From Streptomyces venezuelae (lineage in GTDB: Bacteria > Actinomycetota > Actinomycetes > Streptomycetales > Streptomycetaceae): a DNA stretch of 64,000 nucleotides. Below the pieces are notes generated by a model. It was not told where the DNA came from, did no database searches, and saw only the letters and a list, made by a program, of their open reading frames with translations. The translations under genes and the position numbers were made by a program. The stretch covers positions 6,565,001 through 6,629,000 of the forward strand of contig NZ_CP029194.1 in assembly GCF_008642375.1 (NCBI RefSeq). The letters are read 5' to 3'. This document shows positions 17,801-25,114 of this stretch, piece by piece (positions within the stretch are counted from its first letter, which is position 1; each line of letters opens with the position of its first letter).

Positions 17801-17890
17801 AAGTCCACCGCCGTCAAGTCCACCGCCACCAAGGCGGCGGCCACCAAGGCCACCGCCAAGAAGGCGACGACCCGGGCCCGCAAGGCCTGA
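14831..17890 (+). CDS. uvrA: excinuclease ABC subunit UvrA
   Basis: 1019 residues from the GTG at 14831 (ADRLIVRGAREHNLKNV), chosen by family match over an in-frame ATG 18 codons earlier. UvrA is the damage-sensing ABC ATPase of nucleotide excision repair. Visible: first P-loop GLSGSGKSSL, zinc-finger pairs CPEC and CPDC, signature LSGGEAQRI, second P-loop GVSGSGKSTL, zinc motif CENC...CEVC, second signature LSGGEAQRV and LDEPTTGLH. The last about 65 residues are a Lys/Ala-rich tail of KKAPAKK-type repeats not found in E. coli UvrA; similar histone-like tails are common in Streptomyces DNA-binding proteins. A hairpin terminator follows. Confidence 0.97.
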   Translation: MADRLIVRGAREHNLKNVSLDLPRDSLIVFTGLSGSGKSSLAFDTIFAEGQRRYVESLSSYARQFLGQMDKPDVDFIEGLSPAVSIDQKSTSRNPRSTVGTITEVYDYLRLLFARIGKPHCPECRRPISRQSPQAIVDKVLDLPEGSRFQVLSPLVRERKGEFVDLFADLQTKGYSRARVDGVTVQLSEPPTLKKQEKHTIEVVIDRLTVKDSAKRRLTDSVETALGLSGGMVVLDFVDLPEDDPERERMYSEHLYCPYDDLSFEELEPRSFSFNSPFGACPDCTGIGTRMEVDPELIVPDEDKSLDEGAIHPWSHGHTKEYFGRMIDGLSQALGFRTDIPFAGLPQRAKKALMYGHKTQIEVRYRNRYGRERAWTSPAFEGAVSFVKRRHSEAESDSSRERFEGYMREVPCPTCEGSRLKPIVLAVTVMDRSIAEVSAMSISDCAEFLSRLTLNARDKKIAERVLKEVNERLRFLVDVGLDYLSLNRAAGTLSGGEAQRIRLATQIGSGLVGVLYVLDEPSIGLHQRDNHRLIETLVRLRDMGNTLIVVEHDEDTIKVADWVVDIGPGAGEHGGKVVHSGSLKELLANEESMTGQYLSGRRVIATPDIRRPVDPGRRLTVHGARENNLRDIDVSFPLGVLTAVTGVSGSGKSTLVNDILYTHLARELNGAKSVPGRHTRVDGDDLVDKVVHVDQSPIGRTPRSNPATYTGVFDHVRKLFAETMEAKVRGYLPGRFSFNVKGGRCENCSGDGTIKIEMNFLPDVYVPCEVCHGDRYNRETLEVHYKGKSIAEVLNMPIEEALDFFEAVPTIARHLRTLNEVGLGYVRLGQSAPTLSGGEAQRVKLASELQKRSTGRTVYVLDEPTTGLHFEDISKLIKVLSGLVDKGNSVIVIEHNLDVIKTADWVIDMGPEGGSGGGLVIAEGTPEEVASVPASHTGKFLREILDADRISDAGGSVPAPRGAKKAAAKKAPAKKSAAPAKKAAAKTAAAKSTAVKSTATKAAATKATAKKATTRARKA

Positions 17891-17895
17891 CCCGG

Positions 17896-17923
17896 AGGCG
17901 GGGCCCCACCCGGGGCCCCGCCT
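17896..17923 (+). terminator. hairpin after uvrA
   Basis: AGGCGGGGCCCC at 17896-17907 pairs with GGGGCCCCGCCT at 17912-17923 (12 bp, 4-base loop), followed by TT. Confidence 0.85.
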
Positions 17924-18012
17924 TTCAGGTCCGGCCCGGCCGACAGCCCGCGAAGGCGCGCCGGTATCGTCGGTTCGGTCACGCCTTGCCCCGATCCCAC
18001 CGTGGAGCGCTC

Positions 18013-18438
18013 ATGTCCGGCCAGTCCAGCCGCCGCACCGTACTGAAGGGTGCCGCCCTCGCCGGCGCCGCCGGGCTGGGAGTCGCCGCCTGCTCCACCG
18101 AGTCGAAGCTCGGCCACGCCGTGGTCCCGACCCCGACCGCCCCCGTCGCCCTCGGTGCCCCGGACGAGGTCCCGGTCGGCGGCGCCAAGCTCTACCGCGA
18201 GCAGCGGCTCCTGGTGAGCTGCCCGGCCAAGGGCCAGTACAAGGCCTTCAGCGCCCAGTGCACCCACGCCGGCTGCGTCCTCGACAAGATCGAGGACAAC
18301 GAAGGCAACTGCCCGTGCCACGGCAGCCGCTTCGACGTGACGACCGGCAAGGCGCTCAAGGGCCCGGCCACGGTCCCGCTCCCCGAGGTCCCGGTCCGGG
18401 TGGAGAACGGCGAGCTGGTCGCCGGACCCGAGGCCTGA
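18013..18438 (+). CDS. Tat-exported Rieske (2Fe-2S) lipoprotein
   Basis: 141 residues; GGAG lies 6 bases before the ATG. The N-terminus has twin arginines (SSRRTVLKG, residues 5-13), a short hydrophobic stretch and a lipobox-like VAAC with Cys27, so it is likely exported folded by Tat and lipid-anchored outside. The Rieske fold is shown by CTHAGC (Cys83, His85, Cys88) and CPCHGS (Cys100, Cys102, His103); Cys83, His85, Cys100 and His103 hold the cluster and Cys88-Cys102 form the disulfide. The electron partner is unknown. It is a single gene between terminators. Confidence 0.92.
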   Translation: MSGQSSRRTVLKGAALAGAAGLGVAACSTESKLGHAVVPTPTAPVALGAPDEVPVGGAKLYREQRLLVSCPAKGQYKAFSAQCTHAGCVLDKIEDNEGNCPCHGSRFDVTTGKALKGPATVPLPEVPVRVENGELVAGPEA

Positions 18439-18467
18439 GCCCCGGAGCCGGGCACACCGAAACGGCG

Positions 18468-18573
18468 CCCCGCCCCCCAGCCCCGCCCCCCAGCCCCGCC
18501 CCCCAGCCCCGCCCCCAGCCCCGCCCCCCAGCCCTGGGCCCCAGCCCCAGCCCCAGCCCCCAGCCCCCGGCCC
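18468..18573. repeat. 13-bp tandem GC repeat and C-tract array
   Basis: The unit CCCCGCCCCCCAG is repeated five times (18468-18531; the fourth copy lacks one C), then degenerates into CAGCCCC units to about 18573. It lies between the ends of two convergent genes. The minus strand has many runs of four or more G separated by CT, so the 3' end of the regulator transcript could form a G-quadruplex. Confidence 0.85.
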
Positions 18574-19503
18574 TCAGGACCAGTCCCAGTCGATCCCCAG
18601 GATCCCCGGGCGCACCCCCTGCTCCACGAGGTGCACGGACCGGTGCCGGCCGCTCAGCGTCAGCTCCGCACGGCCGCCGCGCGGCGCGCCCGCCGAGGTC
18701 TGGGCGAACCTCCGGCACCGCACCGGAAGCGCCGCCTCGTCGAAGTGCACCTGGAGCACGTACTGCCCGCCGGCGAAGCTGAAGCCGCGCATGTACTCCC
18801 CGCTCGGCCCCGCCGTGCCGTCCTCGAACCCGTACGAGAACAGGTGCGTGTCCCCGGCCCGCAGCCGCGCGTCGAAGAGCAGCTCCGCGACCACCAGGCC
18901 CGTCTCCGCGTGCCACCGCACTCGCCCGGTGCGGCAGTTCTCCACGGCCCGCACCACCACCCGCGACGGATCGCACCCCGGATCCCCGTGGTGGATGGCC
19001 AGATAGCGGTCGACCCCGTCCCGGTGCGCCCGCACGACGTGCTGCGACTCGCGCCCCACCAGCTCCCGCGCCGCCCCGATCCGCACCCGCTCGTGGTGCC
19101 CCACCGTGTGCAGCCCCCCGTCCGCCGGGGACTCCAGCTCCGCGAGCAGCTCCTCGACCGAGCCGGACACCTCCACCAACGAGCGGTACGCGCGGCCCGC
19201 CGGGCGCTCCACCTCGGCCCGGCCGGCCGCGTCGTCCGACAGGAGCCGCAGGAGCGAGTTCCCGGGCAGCTGGAGCACCTCCTCCAGAGCGCGCACGGCC
19301 TTCAGGGACTCCGGCCGCTGCGGCCGTCGGGCGCCCTGCTGCCAGTAGCTCAGGCTCGTCACGCCGACCCTGACGCCCCGGTGCGCCAGATGATGCTGGA
19401 CCCGCTGGAGAGGCAGCCCGCGCACGGCGAGCGCGGTGCGCAGCGCCAGATGGAAGGGGCCGGTGTGCAGCAGCTGCACCAGATCGGCCTCGGTGTGGCT
19501 CAC
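18574..19503 (-). CDS. XRE-type DNA-binding regulator
   Basis: 309 residues. The N-terminal 80 residues resemble a Cro/XRE helix-turn-helix: LALRTALAVRGLPLQRVQHHL followed by VTSLSYWQQGARRPQRPESL, where the recognition part SLSYWQQGARRP is typical. The remaining 220 residues carry no motif I know; they are rich in beta-strand patterns and end in GILGIDWDWS, so they may be a ligand-binding domain. It is divergent from the secreted protease gene, whose promoter region carries GTTCAC repeats that may be its operator. The 3' end runs into a G-rich repeat. Confidence 0.75.
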   Translation of the reverse strand: MSHTEADLVQLLHTGPFHLALRTALAVRGLPLQRVQHHLAHRGVRVGVTSLSYWQQGARRPQRPESLKAVRALEEVLQLPGNSLLRLLSDDAAGRAEVERPAGRAYRSLVEVSGSVEELLAELESPADGGLHTVGHHERVRIGAARELVGRESQHVVRAHRDGVDRYLAIHHGDPGCDPSRVVVRAVENCRTGRVRWHAETGLVVAELLFDARLRAGDTHLFSYGFEDGTAGPSGEYMRGFSFAGGQYVLQVHFDEAALPVRCRRFAQTSAGAPRGGRAELTLSGRHRSVHLVEQGVRPGILGIDWDWS

Positions 19504-19515
19504 GAGGGCTCCTCA

Positions 19516-19614
19516 GTGAACGTTCACGACGGGGGAGCGGACCGTCGCGCCGCGAGAGGTGGGCGGGCAGGTGGGCCGAGGGCGTCCGTTCACACCCGGG
19601 TCACACCGTTCACA
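19516..19614. promoter_or_regulatory. GTTCAC palindrome and paired repeats in the divergent promoter region
   Basis: GTGAACGTTCAC (19516-19527) is a perfect 12-bp palindrome just upstream of the regulator start. CCGTTCACA occurs at 19586-19594 and 19606-19614, exactly 20 bases apart, so on the same face of the helix, on the protease side. The arrangement fits an autoregulated XRE regulator that also controls the protease operon. Binding is inferred. Confidence 0.45.
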
Positions 19615-19738
19615 GTCCGATGTCACCCCGCATTGAAGCGTGTTGACCAGCTCCCGACAACGGCCGATGCTCCTGACCAGCGTCCGGACGCGCTCCTCCA
19701 CTCCCCACATCCCCACCCCCCTCCACGGGAGGAACGCG

Positions 19739-20326
19739 ATGCGCAGCAGGAAACCGTCCTTCGCGGCACTCGCCGCAGCCGCCCTCTTCCTCGTCCCCAC
19801 CACCTCGGCGTCCGCCGCGCCCGCCGGTGAGGACGTCGCCGCCCTTGGATCCAAGCGGTTGAACATCACCATGCAGGCCCAGCAGAAGACCAACTGGTGC
19901 TGGGCGGCGGGCGGCAACACCATCGCCACCTGGTTCGGCCGCAACTACAGCCAGAACCAGTTCTGCAACGCCGCCTTCAACCGCCAGCAGGGCTACGACT
20001 GCCCCAACAACCAGGCCACCCTCGGCAACGTCCAGACCGGACTCCGGTGGGCGGGCGTCAACCCCGGCTCGTACGTGACCGGCTGGCTGCGCTACCCGAC
20101 CGTGCAGACCGAGATCAACGCCGACCGGCCGATCGAGACCCGCATCCAGTGGTCGAGCGGCGGTGGCCACATGCACGTGATCTACGGCTATGACGACGCC
20201 GACAGCTGGGTCTACTGGGGCGACCCCTGGCCCTCCAGCGACCGCTACAACTGGGCCTCGCACTCCTGGTACGTCAACAACAACTCCTTCTCCTGGACCC
20301 ACTCGCTCTACCGGATCGGGGCGTGA
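19739..20326 (+). CDS. secreted papain-like cysteine protease
   Basis: 195 residues; GGGAGG precedes the ATG. A Sec signal peptide (basic start, hydrophobic 7-20, likely cut after SASAA) is followed by a compact papain-like fold of the AvrRpt2/C39-like type: Gln-rich strand and active Cys54 in TNWCWAAGG, His144 in GGGHMHVIYGYD, and Asp162 in WGDPW. Cys76 and Cys88 may form a disulfide. It is smaller than true papains and has no propeptide, so activity may be restrained by its coupled neighbour. The next gene overlaps its stop codon by 4 bases. Confidence 0.82.
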   Translation: MRSRKPSFAALAAAALFLVPTTSASAAPAGEDVAALGSKRLNITMQAQQKTNWCWAAGGNTIATWFGRNYSQNQFCNAAFNRQQGYDCPNNQATLGNVQTGLRWAGVNPGSYVTGWLRYPTVQTEINADRPIETRIQWSSGGGHMHVIYGYDDADSWVYWGDPWPSSDRYNWASHSWYVNNNSFSWTHSLYRIGA

Positions 20327-21132
20327 CGACGATGAACGGACGTGCCATCGGCGCCGGTCTCCTGACCGCCGCCGCCCTCGTCGCCCTCGGGGCGCTCCCG
20401 GCCGCCGCCGCGGAGGGTCTGCCGGCCGCGCCGACCCCCGAGCAGGCCGCCTCCGCGCCGCAGACCCTGGACACCCTGTCCCGGTTCTTCGCCCGGGACG
20501 GGGCGCTCGCCCGCTCGGCGGCCGCCCCGAGCGTCGAGGGCGGATCCGTGCCGGTCCGGATCCTCTCCCCGGACTTCGTCGCGGGGAAGGCGGGGGCGCC
20601 CGTCGCCCGCGTCGAGTTCCGGGCCAGCCGGGCCGTCGCCGCGGACGGCCGGAAGGCCTCGCTGTGGACCGTGAAGCAGCCGGCCGGCTGGCAGGTCGTG
20701 AACATCGCCACCGGCGACGACGAGATCCGGTACGCCGAGCAGGGCGGGCGCGTGCTGCCCGGCGGCCTTGTCTTCCGGGAGCCGCAGATCGACGCCTGGT
20801 ACGTCCAGAAGGGCGCGAAGGTGCTGCCGCTGGACGAGGACGCGGTGCGGGCCGTCGGGAAGAACGGGACGAGCCTGGCCGCCTACCGGGAGCGGGTCGC
20901 CGAGGCGTACGGGGACAAGCTCCCCGGCTCGGCGTACGCGAAGAAGGGCGCGGCGGGCGGGTACGCGCCCCAGGCGGCCGTACCGGCGAGGCCGCAGGCG
21001 GACGCACCGGCGCCGCACGAGGACCCCGCCGTCACGACGGCCTCCACCGCGGCGGGCGCGGGCGCGGTCCTGGCGCTCGCCCTGATCGGCACGACGGCGA
21101 TACGCCGCCGGCGCGCCGCACGGGAGTCCTGA
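20323..21132 (+). CDS. secreted, C-terminally membrane-anchored protein coupled to the protease
   Basis: 269 residues from a GTG overlapping the protease stop (GTGA); an ATG three codons later is an alternative start. It has a signal peptide (hydrophobic 10-25, AAAAEG), an alpha/beta ectodomain (about 40-215), a Pro/Ala-rich stalk, and a C-terminal helix (about 243-260) followed by IRRRRAARES, so it is exported and held in the membrane by its C-terminus. I do not recognise the ectodomain. The strict coupling to a protease without propeptide suggests an inhibitor, chaperone or anchoring partner; that is inference. Confidence 0.75.
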   Translation: MTTMNGRAIGAGLLTAAALVALGALPAAAAEGLPAAPTPEQAASAPQTLDTLSRFFARDGALARSAAAPSVEGGSVPVRILSPDFVAGKAGAPVARVEFRASRAVAADGRKASLWTVKQPAGWQVVNIATGDDEIRYAEQGGRVLPGGLVFREPQIDAWYVQKGAKVLPLDEDAVRAVGKNGTSLAAYRERVAEAYGDKLPGSAYAKKGAAGGYAPQAAVPARPQADAPAPHEDPAVTTASTAAGAGAVLALALIGTTAIRRRRAARES

Positions 21133-21157
21133 GCCGCCACCCGGTCGCCGGCGCGCC

Positions 21158-21184
21158 GGGCCTGCCCCCTCTCGGGGCAGGCCC
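21158..21184. terminator. bidirectional terminator after the protease operon
   Basis: GGGCCTGCCCC at 21158-21168 pairs with GGGGCAGGCCC at 21174-21184 (11 bp, 5-base loop), between convergent genes. Confidence 0.8.
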
Positions 21185-21198
21185 TGGCGGGGTGTGGG

Positions 21199-22197
21199 TC
21201 AGTAGCTGTAGGCCGCGCCGTGCGTGGCGGCGATCCGGCCCGAGGCGTGGCCGTCGTGGATCTTCAGCGGGTTGCCGTCGACGTTCCGCACCTTCAGCGT
21301 CATCCGGATCTGGGTGCAGCCGCCGAGCTGTGCCTTCGTCAGGCGCAGGGTGTTGGCCGCCGTCTGGTGGTGCTTGGCGTCGGTGATGTTCCACACCGCG
21401 ACCGGTCCCTTGACCGGGCCGCCGCACAGCGCGCCGTCCGCGTTCTTGGGCTGCGCCTCGACCCAGGTCTCGGCGCGGGTGAAGGTGTAGTCGTCGGTGC
21501 CGCCCGAGCAGATCCCGGAGTCGGCCACGCAGGTCGTCAGCTCCGCGTCCTGGTAGACGATGATGTCCTCGCCCGTCGGGGTGTTCGTGGAGCCGAGGGT
21601 GGAGACGGTGGAGCCGCGGGCGACCGTGGTGCCGCTGCCGGCGAGCAGCGTCCAGCGGGACATCGAGGAGTAGGTGGCCCTGGCCAGTTCGGCCCCGGCC
21701 GGCACGCGCATCGTGACGGTGCGGCCGCCGGTGATGATCGAGGAGTACGAGAGGATCGACAGACGGCAGGTGTAGCTGCCGTCCGCGGGGGCGATGAACA
21801 TCCAGCGGAGGCCCGCGGTCAGCGAGGTCTCGTTCGGCGGCACCAGGTTCGCCGCCCAGAAGGCCCCGGCCTCCGTCTCGGCCGGCAGGGCCGTGCCGTC
21901 CGCGTTGCGGCAGCGGATGGCGAAGGTGTTGCCGATGTTGTCACCGGCCGCGAGCGCCGAGACCGGGCCCGTGGAGAAGTACCGGGACCACAGGACCGAC
22001 CGCTCGCCGGCGAGCGCGTCGAACGCGATCTCCGTACCCGGCACGTCGAGGTACGTGTCGGCGTTGCGCGTCACCTTGTACTCGAAGTCCGCCGACGCGG
22101 CGGTGGCGGGAGCGGCGCCGAGCAACGAGCCGCCCAGAGCGAGCGCGAGGAGGGCGCCCACCGCCCGGCCCAGCCCCTTGATTCTGCCGAGTTTCAC
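21199..22197 (-). CDS. secreted protein of unknown function
   Basis: 332 residues from the GTG at 22197 (KLGRIKGLGRAVGALLALAL), with GGGGG about 10 bases upstream. A clear Sec signal peptide ends near APATAASA. The mature part is rich in Ser/Thr and beta-strand patterns with six or so cysteines (for example CRNADG, TCRLS, TTCVADSGICSGG, LCGG, GCTQIR), which fits disulfide-braced beta-sandwich domains outside the cell. No catalytic motif or known domain was recognised. Convergent with the protease operon; SDR gene upstream on the same strand after 81 bases. Confidence 0.75.
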   Translation of the reverse strand: MKLGRIKGLGRAVGALLALALGGSLLGAAPATAASADFEYKVTRNADTYLDVPGTEIAFDALAGERSVLWSRYFSTGPVSALAAGDNIGNTFAIRCRNADGTALPAETEAGAFWAANLVPPNETSLTAGLRWMFIAPADGSYTCRLSILSYSSIITGGRTVTMRVPAGAELARATYSSMSRWTLLAGSGTTVARGSTVSTLGSTNTPTGEDIIVYQDAELTTCVADSGICSGGTDDYTFTRAETWVEAQPKNADGALCGGPVKGPVAVWNITDAKHHQTAANTLRLTKAQLGGCTQIRMTLKVRNVDGNPLKIHDGHASGRIAATHGAAYSY

Positions 22198-22278
22198 GGT
22201 GTGCAACCCCCAGGGTGTTGTGTGCGACGCGTGATCGTCGCACACGCGCCGTGAGCGGCGCCCCGGCGGGTGGCCCGC

Positions 22279-23043
22279 TCAGCGGGCCAGGTAGCCGCCG
22301 TCCACCGGGAGGATCGCACCTGTGATGAAGGACGCCTCGTCCGAGGCCAGGAAGAGGATGGCGGCGGCCACCTCCTCCGGGGTGCCGAAGCGGGCCATCG
22401 GATGGGCGCCGAGAACCTCGGAGAGGTACTCGGGGCCGCCGGGTTCCACGCGGGCGGCGGTGACCCGCTCCGTCTCGATCGTGCCCGGGGCCACCGCGTT
22501 CACCCGGATCCCGCGCTCCGCCCACTCCACCGCCAGGTGCTTGGTCAGCCCGGTGGCGACGAACTTCGCGGGGCCGTAGACCGCCTGCCGCGCCTGCCCG
22601 GCGACCCCCGAGATCGACGACGTGCACACGATCGCCCCGCCGCCCGAGACGAGCATGGCCTCGATCGCGTACTTGCAGGTCAGGAACATGCCCCGGCCGT
22701 CGACGGCCATGACCGCGTCGAAGTCGGCCGGCTCGGCCTCGGTGATGTCGAGCAGCGGGATGACGCCGGCGTTGGCCACGAGCACGTCGAGCCGTCCGTA
22801 GCGCTCCACCGCCGTGTCGATCATCCGCCGGGCGTCCTGTGCGACGGAGACGTCGCCGATCACGGGAACCACCCCTTCCAGCGTCGCCAGCCGTTTCCCG
22901 TCGAGGTCCGCGGCCACCACGCGCGCCCCCTCGGAGAGGAACCGCTCCGCCGTCGCGCGGCCGATCCCGCTCGCCGCTCCCGTGATCACGCACACCCGGT
23001 CCGCCAGCCGCCCCGCGGCCCGTCCCGTCACCTGGTTCGCCAT
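22279..23043 (-). CDS. SDR family oxidoreductase
   Basis: 254 residues from the ATG at 23043 (MANQVTGRAAGRLADRVCVI). Classical short-chain dehydrogenase: cofactor motif TGAASGIG (about 21-28), VVAADLDG with Asp favouring NAD(H), NAG in DVLVANAGVI, the catalytic Ser in CTSSISG and YGPAK as the YxxxK pair. It ends with the usual ITGAILPVDGGYLAR. The substrate is unknown. The frame stays open 20 codons further up, but that part overlaps the uvrC promoter and start. Divergent from uvrC with 58 bases between starts. Confidence 0.92.
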   Translation of the reverse strand: MANQVTGRAAGRLADRVCVITGAASGIGRATAERFLSEGARVVAADLDGKRLATLEGVVPVIGDVSVAQDARRMIDTAVERYGRLDVLVANAGVIPLLDITEAEPADFDAVMAVDGRGMFLTCKYAIEAMLVSGGGAIVCTSSISGVAGQARQAVYGPAKFVATGLTKHLAVEWAERGIRVNAVAPGTIETERVTAARVEPGGPEYLSEVLGAHPMARFGTPEEVAAAILFLASDEASFITGAILPVDGGYLAR

Positions 23044-23101
23044 GCTTCGCCAACGAGCGTGCGAGGCCGGAGTGTCGGTCCCCGCCAGTAGGGTGGGGAC
23101 C

Positions 23102-25114
23102 ATGGCAGACCCCTCCAGCTACCGCCCCAAGCCGGGGCAGATCCCCGACTCGCCGGGGGTCTACAAATTCCGCGACGAGCACCGCCGGGTGATCTACGTG
23201 GGGAAGGCGAAGTCCCTGCGTCAGCGGCTGGCGAACTACTTCCAGCCGCTCGTGAGCCTGCACCCGCGCACGGCCACCATGGTGACGACCGCCGCCTCCG
23301 TGGAGTGGACCGTCGTCTCGACCGAGGTCGAGGCGCTGCAGCTGGAGTACTCCTGGATCAAGGAGTACGACCCCCGGTTCAACGTGAAGTACCGGGACGA
23401 CAAGAGCTACCCGTACCTGGCGGTCACGCTCAACGAGGAGTTCCCGCGCGTCCAGGTCCTGCGCGGCCACAAGAAGAAGGGCGTGCGCTACTTCGGGCCG
23501 TACGCGCACGCGTGGGCGATCCGCGAGACCGTCGACCTGATGCTGCGGGTCTTCCCCGTCCGCACGTGCTCGGCCGGCGTCTTCCGGAACGCGGCCTCGG
23601 CGGGCCGCCCCTGCCTCCTCGGCTACATCGGCAAGTGCTCGGCCCCCTGCGTCGGCCGGGTCACGCCCGACGAGCACCGCGAACTGGCCGAGGAGTTCTG
23701 CGACTTCATGGCCGGCCGCACCGGCACGTACATCCGCCGCCTCGAGAAGCAGATGATGATCGCGGCCGAGGACATGGAGTACGAGAAGGCCGCCCGGCTC
23801 CGCGACGACATAGAGGCCCTGCGCCGGGCCATGGAGAAGAGCGCGGTCGTCCTCGCCGACGCCACCGACGCCGACCTGATCGCCCTCGCCGAGGACGAGC
23901 TGGAGGCCGCCGTCCAGATCTTCCACGTACGCGGCGGGCGCGTGCGCGGCCAGCGCGGCTGGGTCACGGACAAGGTCGAGGCCGTCGACACGGCCGGGCT
24001 CGTCGAGCACGCGATCCAGCAGCTGTACGGGGAGGAGAGCGGCGACACGGTCCCCAAGGAGGTCCTGGTCCCGGCGCTGCCGGAGGACACCGAGGCCGTC
24101 ACCGCCTGGCTCGCCGGCCGCCGCGGCTCCAACGTCTCGCTGCGGATCCCGCAGCGCGGCGACAAGAAGGACCTGATGGAGACGGTCGCGCGCAACGCCC
24201 AGCAGGCACTCGTCCTGCACAAGACCAAGCGCGCCAGCGACCTGACCACCCGCTCCCGGGCCCTGGAGGAGATCGCCGAGGCCCTGGACCTGGACTCGGC
24301 CCCGCTGCGCATCGAGTGCTTCGACATCTCGCACCTCCAGGGCGAGGACGTCGTGGCCTCGATGGTCGTCTTCGAGGACGGACTGCCCCGCAAGGGCGAG
24401 TACCGCCGCTTCCAGATCAAGGGCTTCGAGGGGCAGGACGACGTCCGCTCGATGCACGAGGTGATCAGCCGCCGCTTCAAGCGCTACCTCGCCGAGAAGG
24501 AGAAGACCGGCGAATGGGGTCTCCCCGCCGAAGGCGGGGGACGGGTCGACGGGGACGGGGAGGTCCCGGCGGAGGACGCCCAGGACGACGGTCGGCCCAA
24601 GCGCTTCGCGTACCCGCCCCAGCTGGTGGTGGTCGACGGCGGCCAGCCGCAGGTCGCCGCCGCCCGGCGCGCCCTCGACGAGCTCGGCATCGACGACATC
24701 GCGGTCTGCGGGCTCGCCAAGCGGCTGGAGGAGGTCTGGCTCCCCGGCGACGACGACCCGGTGGTGCTGCCCCGCTCCAGCGAGGGCCTCTACCTCCTCC
24801 AGCGGGTACGTGACACGGCTCACGACTTCGCCATCCGCTACCAGCGCTCCAAGCGGACGAAACGCATCCGGACCAGCCCCCTCGACGCCGTCCCGGGCCT
24901 CGGTGAGACGCGGAAGCAGGCGTTGATCAAGCATTTCGGCTCGGTGAAGCGGCTCCGGCAGGCGACAATCGAGCAGATCCGCGAGGTCCCCGGTATGGGC
25001 CTGAAAACCGCGGAGGCGGTCGTCGTGGCCCTCGCTCAGGCGGCCCCGGCCGCACCCGCCGTGAACACGGCGACAGGAGAGATCATGGAAGACGACGGGG
25101 GCGGCACGGCATGA
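23102..25114 (+). CDS. uvrC: excinuclease ABC subunit UvrC
   Basis: 670 residues from the ATG at 23102 (MADPSSYRPKPGQIPDSPGV), preceded by GGGTGGG. UvrC makes both incisions in nucleotide excision repair. N-terminal GIY-YIG nuclease (GVYKF...VIYVGKAKSLRQRL, about 17-43), a cysteine cluster (CSAGV...CLLGYIGKCSAPCVG, as in Fe-S binding UvrCs), a UVR motif (YEKAARLRDDIEAL), an RNase H-like endonuclease domain (ECFDISHLQGEDVVASMVVF, VVVDGGQPQ) and tandem helix-hairpin-helix at the end (VPGLGETRKQALIKHFGSV). It has an acidic insert near residues 475-498. Its stop overlaps rapZ. Confidence 0.98.
   Translation: MADPSSYRPKPGQIPDSPGVYKFRDEHRRVIYVGKAKSLRQRLANYFQPLVSLHPRTATMVTTAASVEWTVVSTEVEALQLEYSWIKEYDPRFNVKYRDDKSYPYLAVTLNEEFPRVQVLRGHKKKGVRYFGPYAHAWAIRETVDLMLRVFPVRTCSAGVFRNAASAGRPCLLGYIGKCSAPCVGRVTPDEHRELAEEFCDFMAGRTGTYIRRLEKQMMIAAEDMEYEKAARLRDDIEALRRAMEKSAVVLADATDADLIALAEDELEAAVQIFHVRGGRVRGQRGWVTDKVEAVDTAGLVEHAIQQLYGEESGDTVPKEVLVPALPEDTEAVTAWLAGRRGSNVSLRIPQRGDKKDLMETVARNAQQALVLHKTKRASDLTTRSRALEEIAEALDLDSAPLRIECFDISHLQGEDVVASMVVFEDGLPRKGEYRRFQIKGFEGQDDVRSMHEVISRRFKRYLAEKEKTGEWGLPAEGGGRVDGDGEVPAEDAQDDGRPKRFAYPPQLVVVDGGQPQVAAARRALDELGIDDIAVCGLAKRLEEVWLPGDDDPVVLPRSSEGLYLLQRVRDTAHDFAIRYQRSKRTKRIRTSPLDAVPGLGETRKQALIKHFGSVKRLRQATIEQIREVPGMGLKTAEAVVVALAQAAPAAPAVNTATGEIMEDDGGGTA

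Noticed and set aside
18468..18573. CRISPR-like or insertion-element repeat
   Set aside because: There are no spacers, no cas genes and no transposase. It is a simple tandem repeat.
19516..19527. GTGAACGTTCAC as a LexA site
   Set aside because: Same spacing problem. It is better read as a palindrome for the local XRE regulator.
22814..23101. N-terminal extension of uvrC by 96 codons
   Set aside because: It overlaps the divergent SDR gene and has no resemblance to UvrC. The MADPSSYRPKPG start fits the family.
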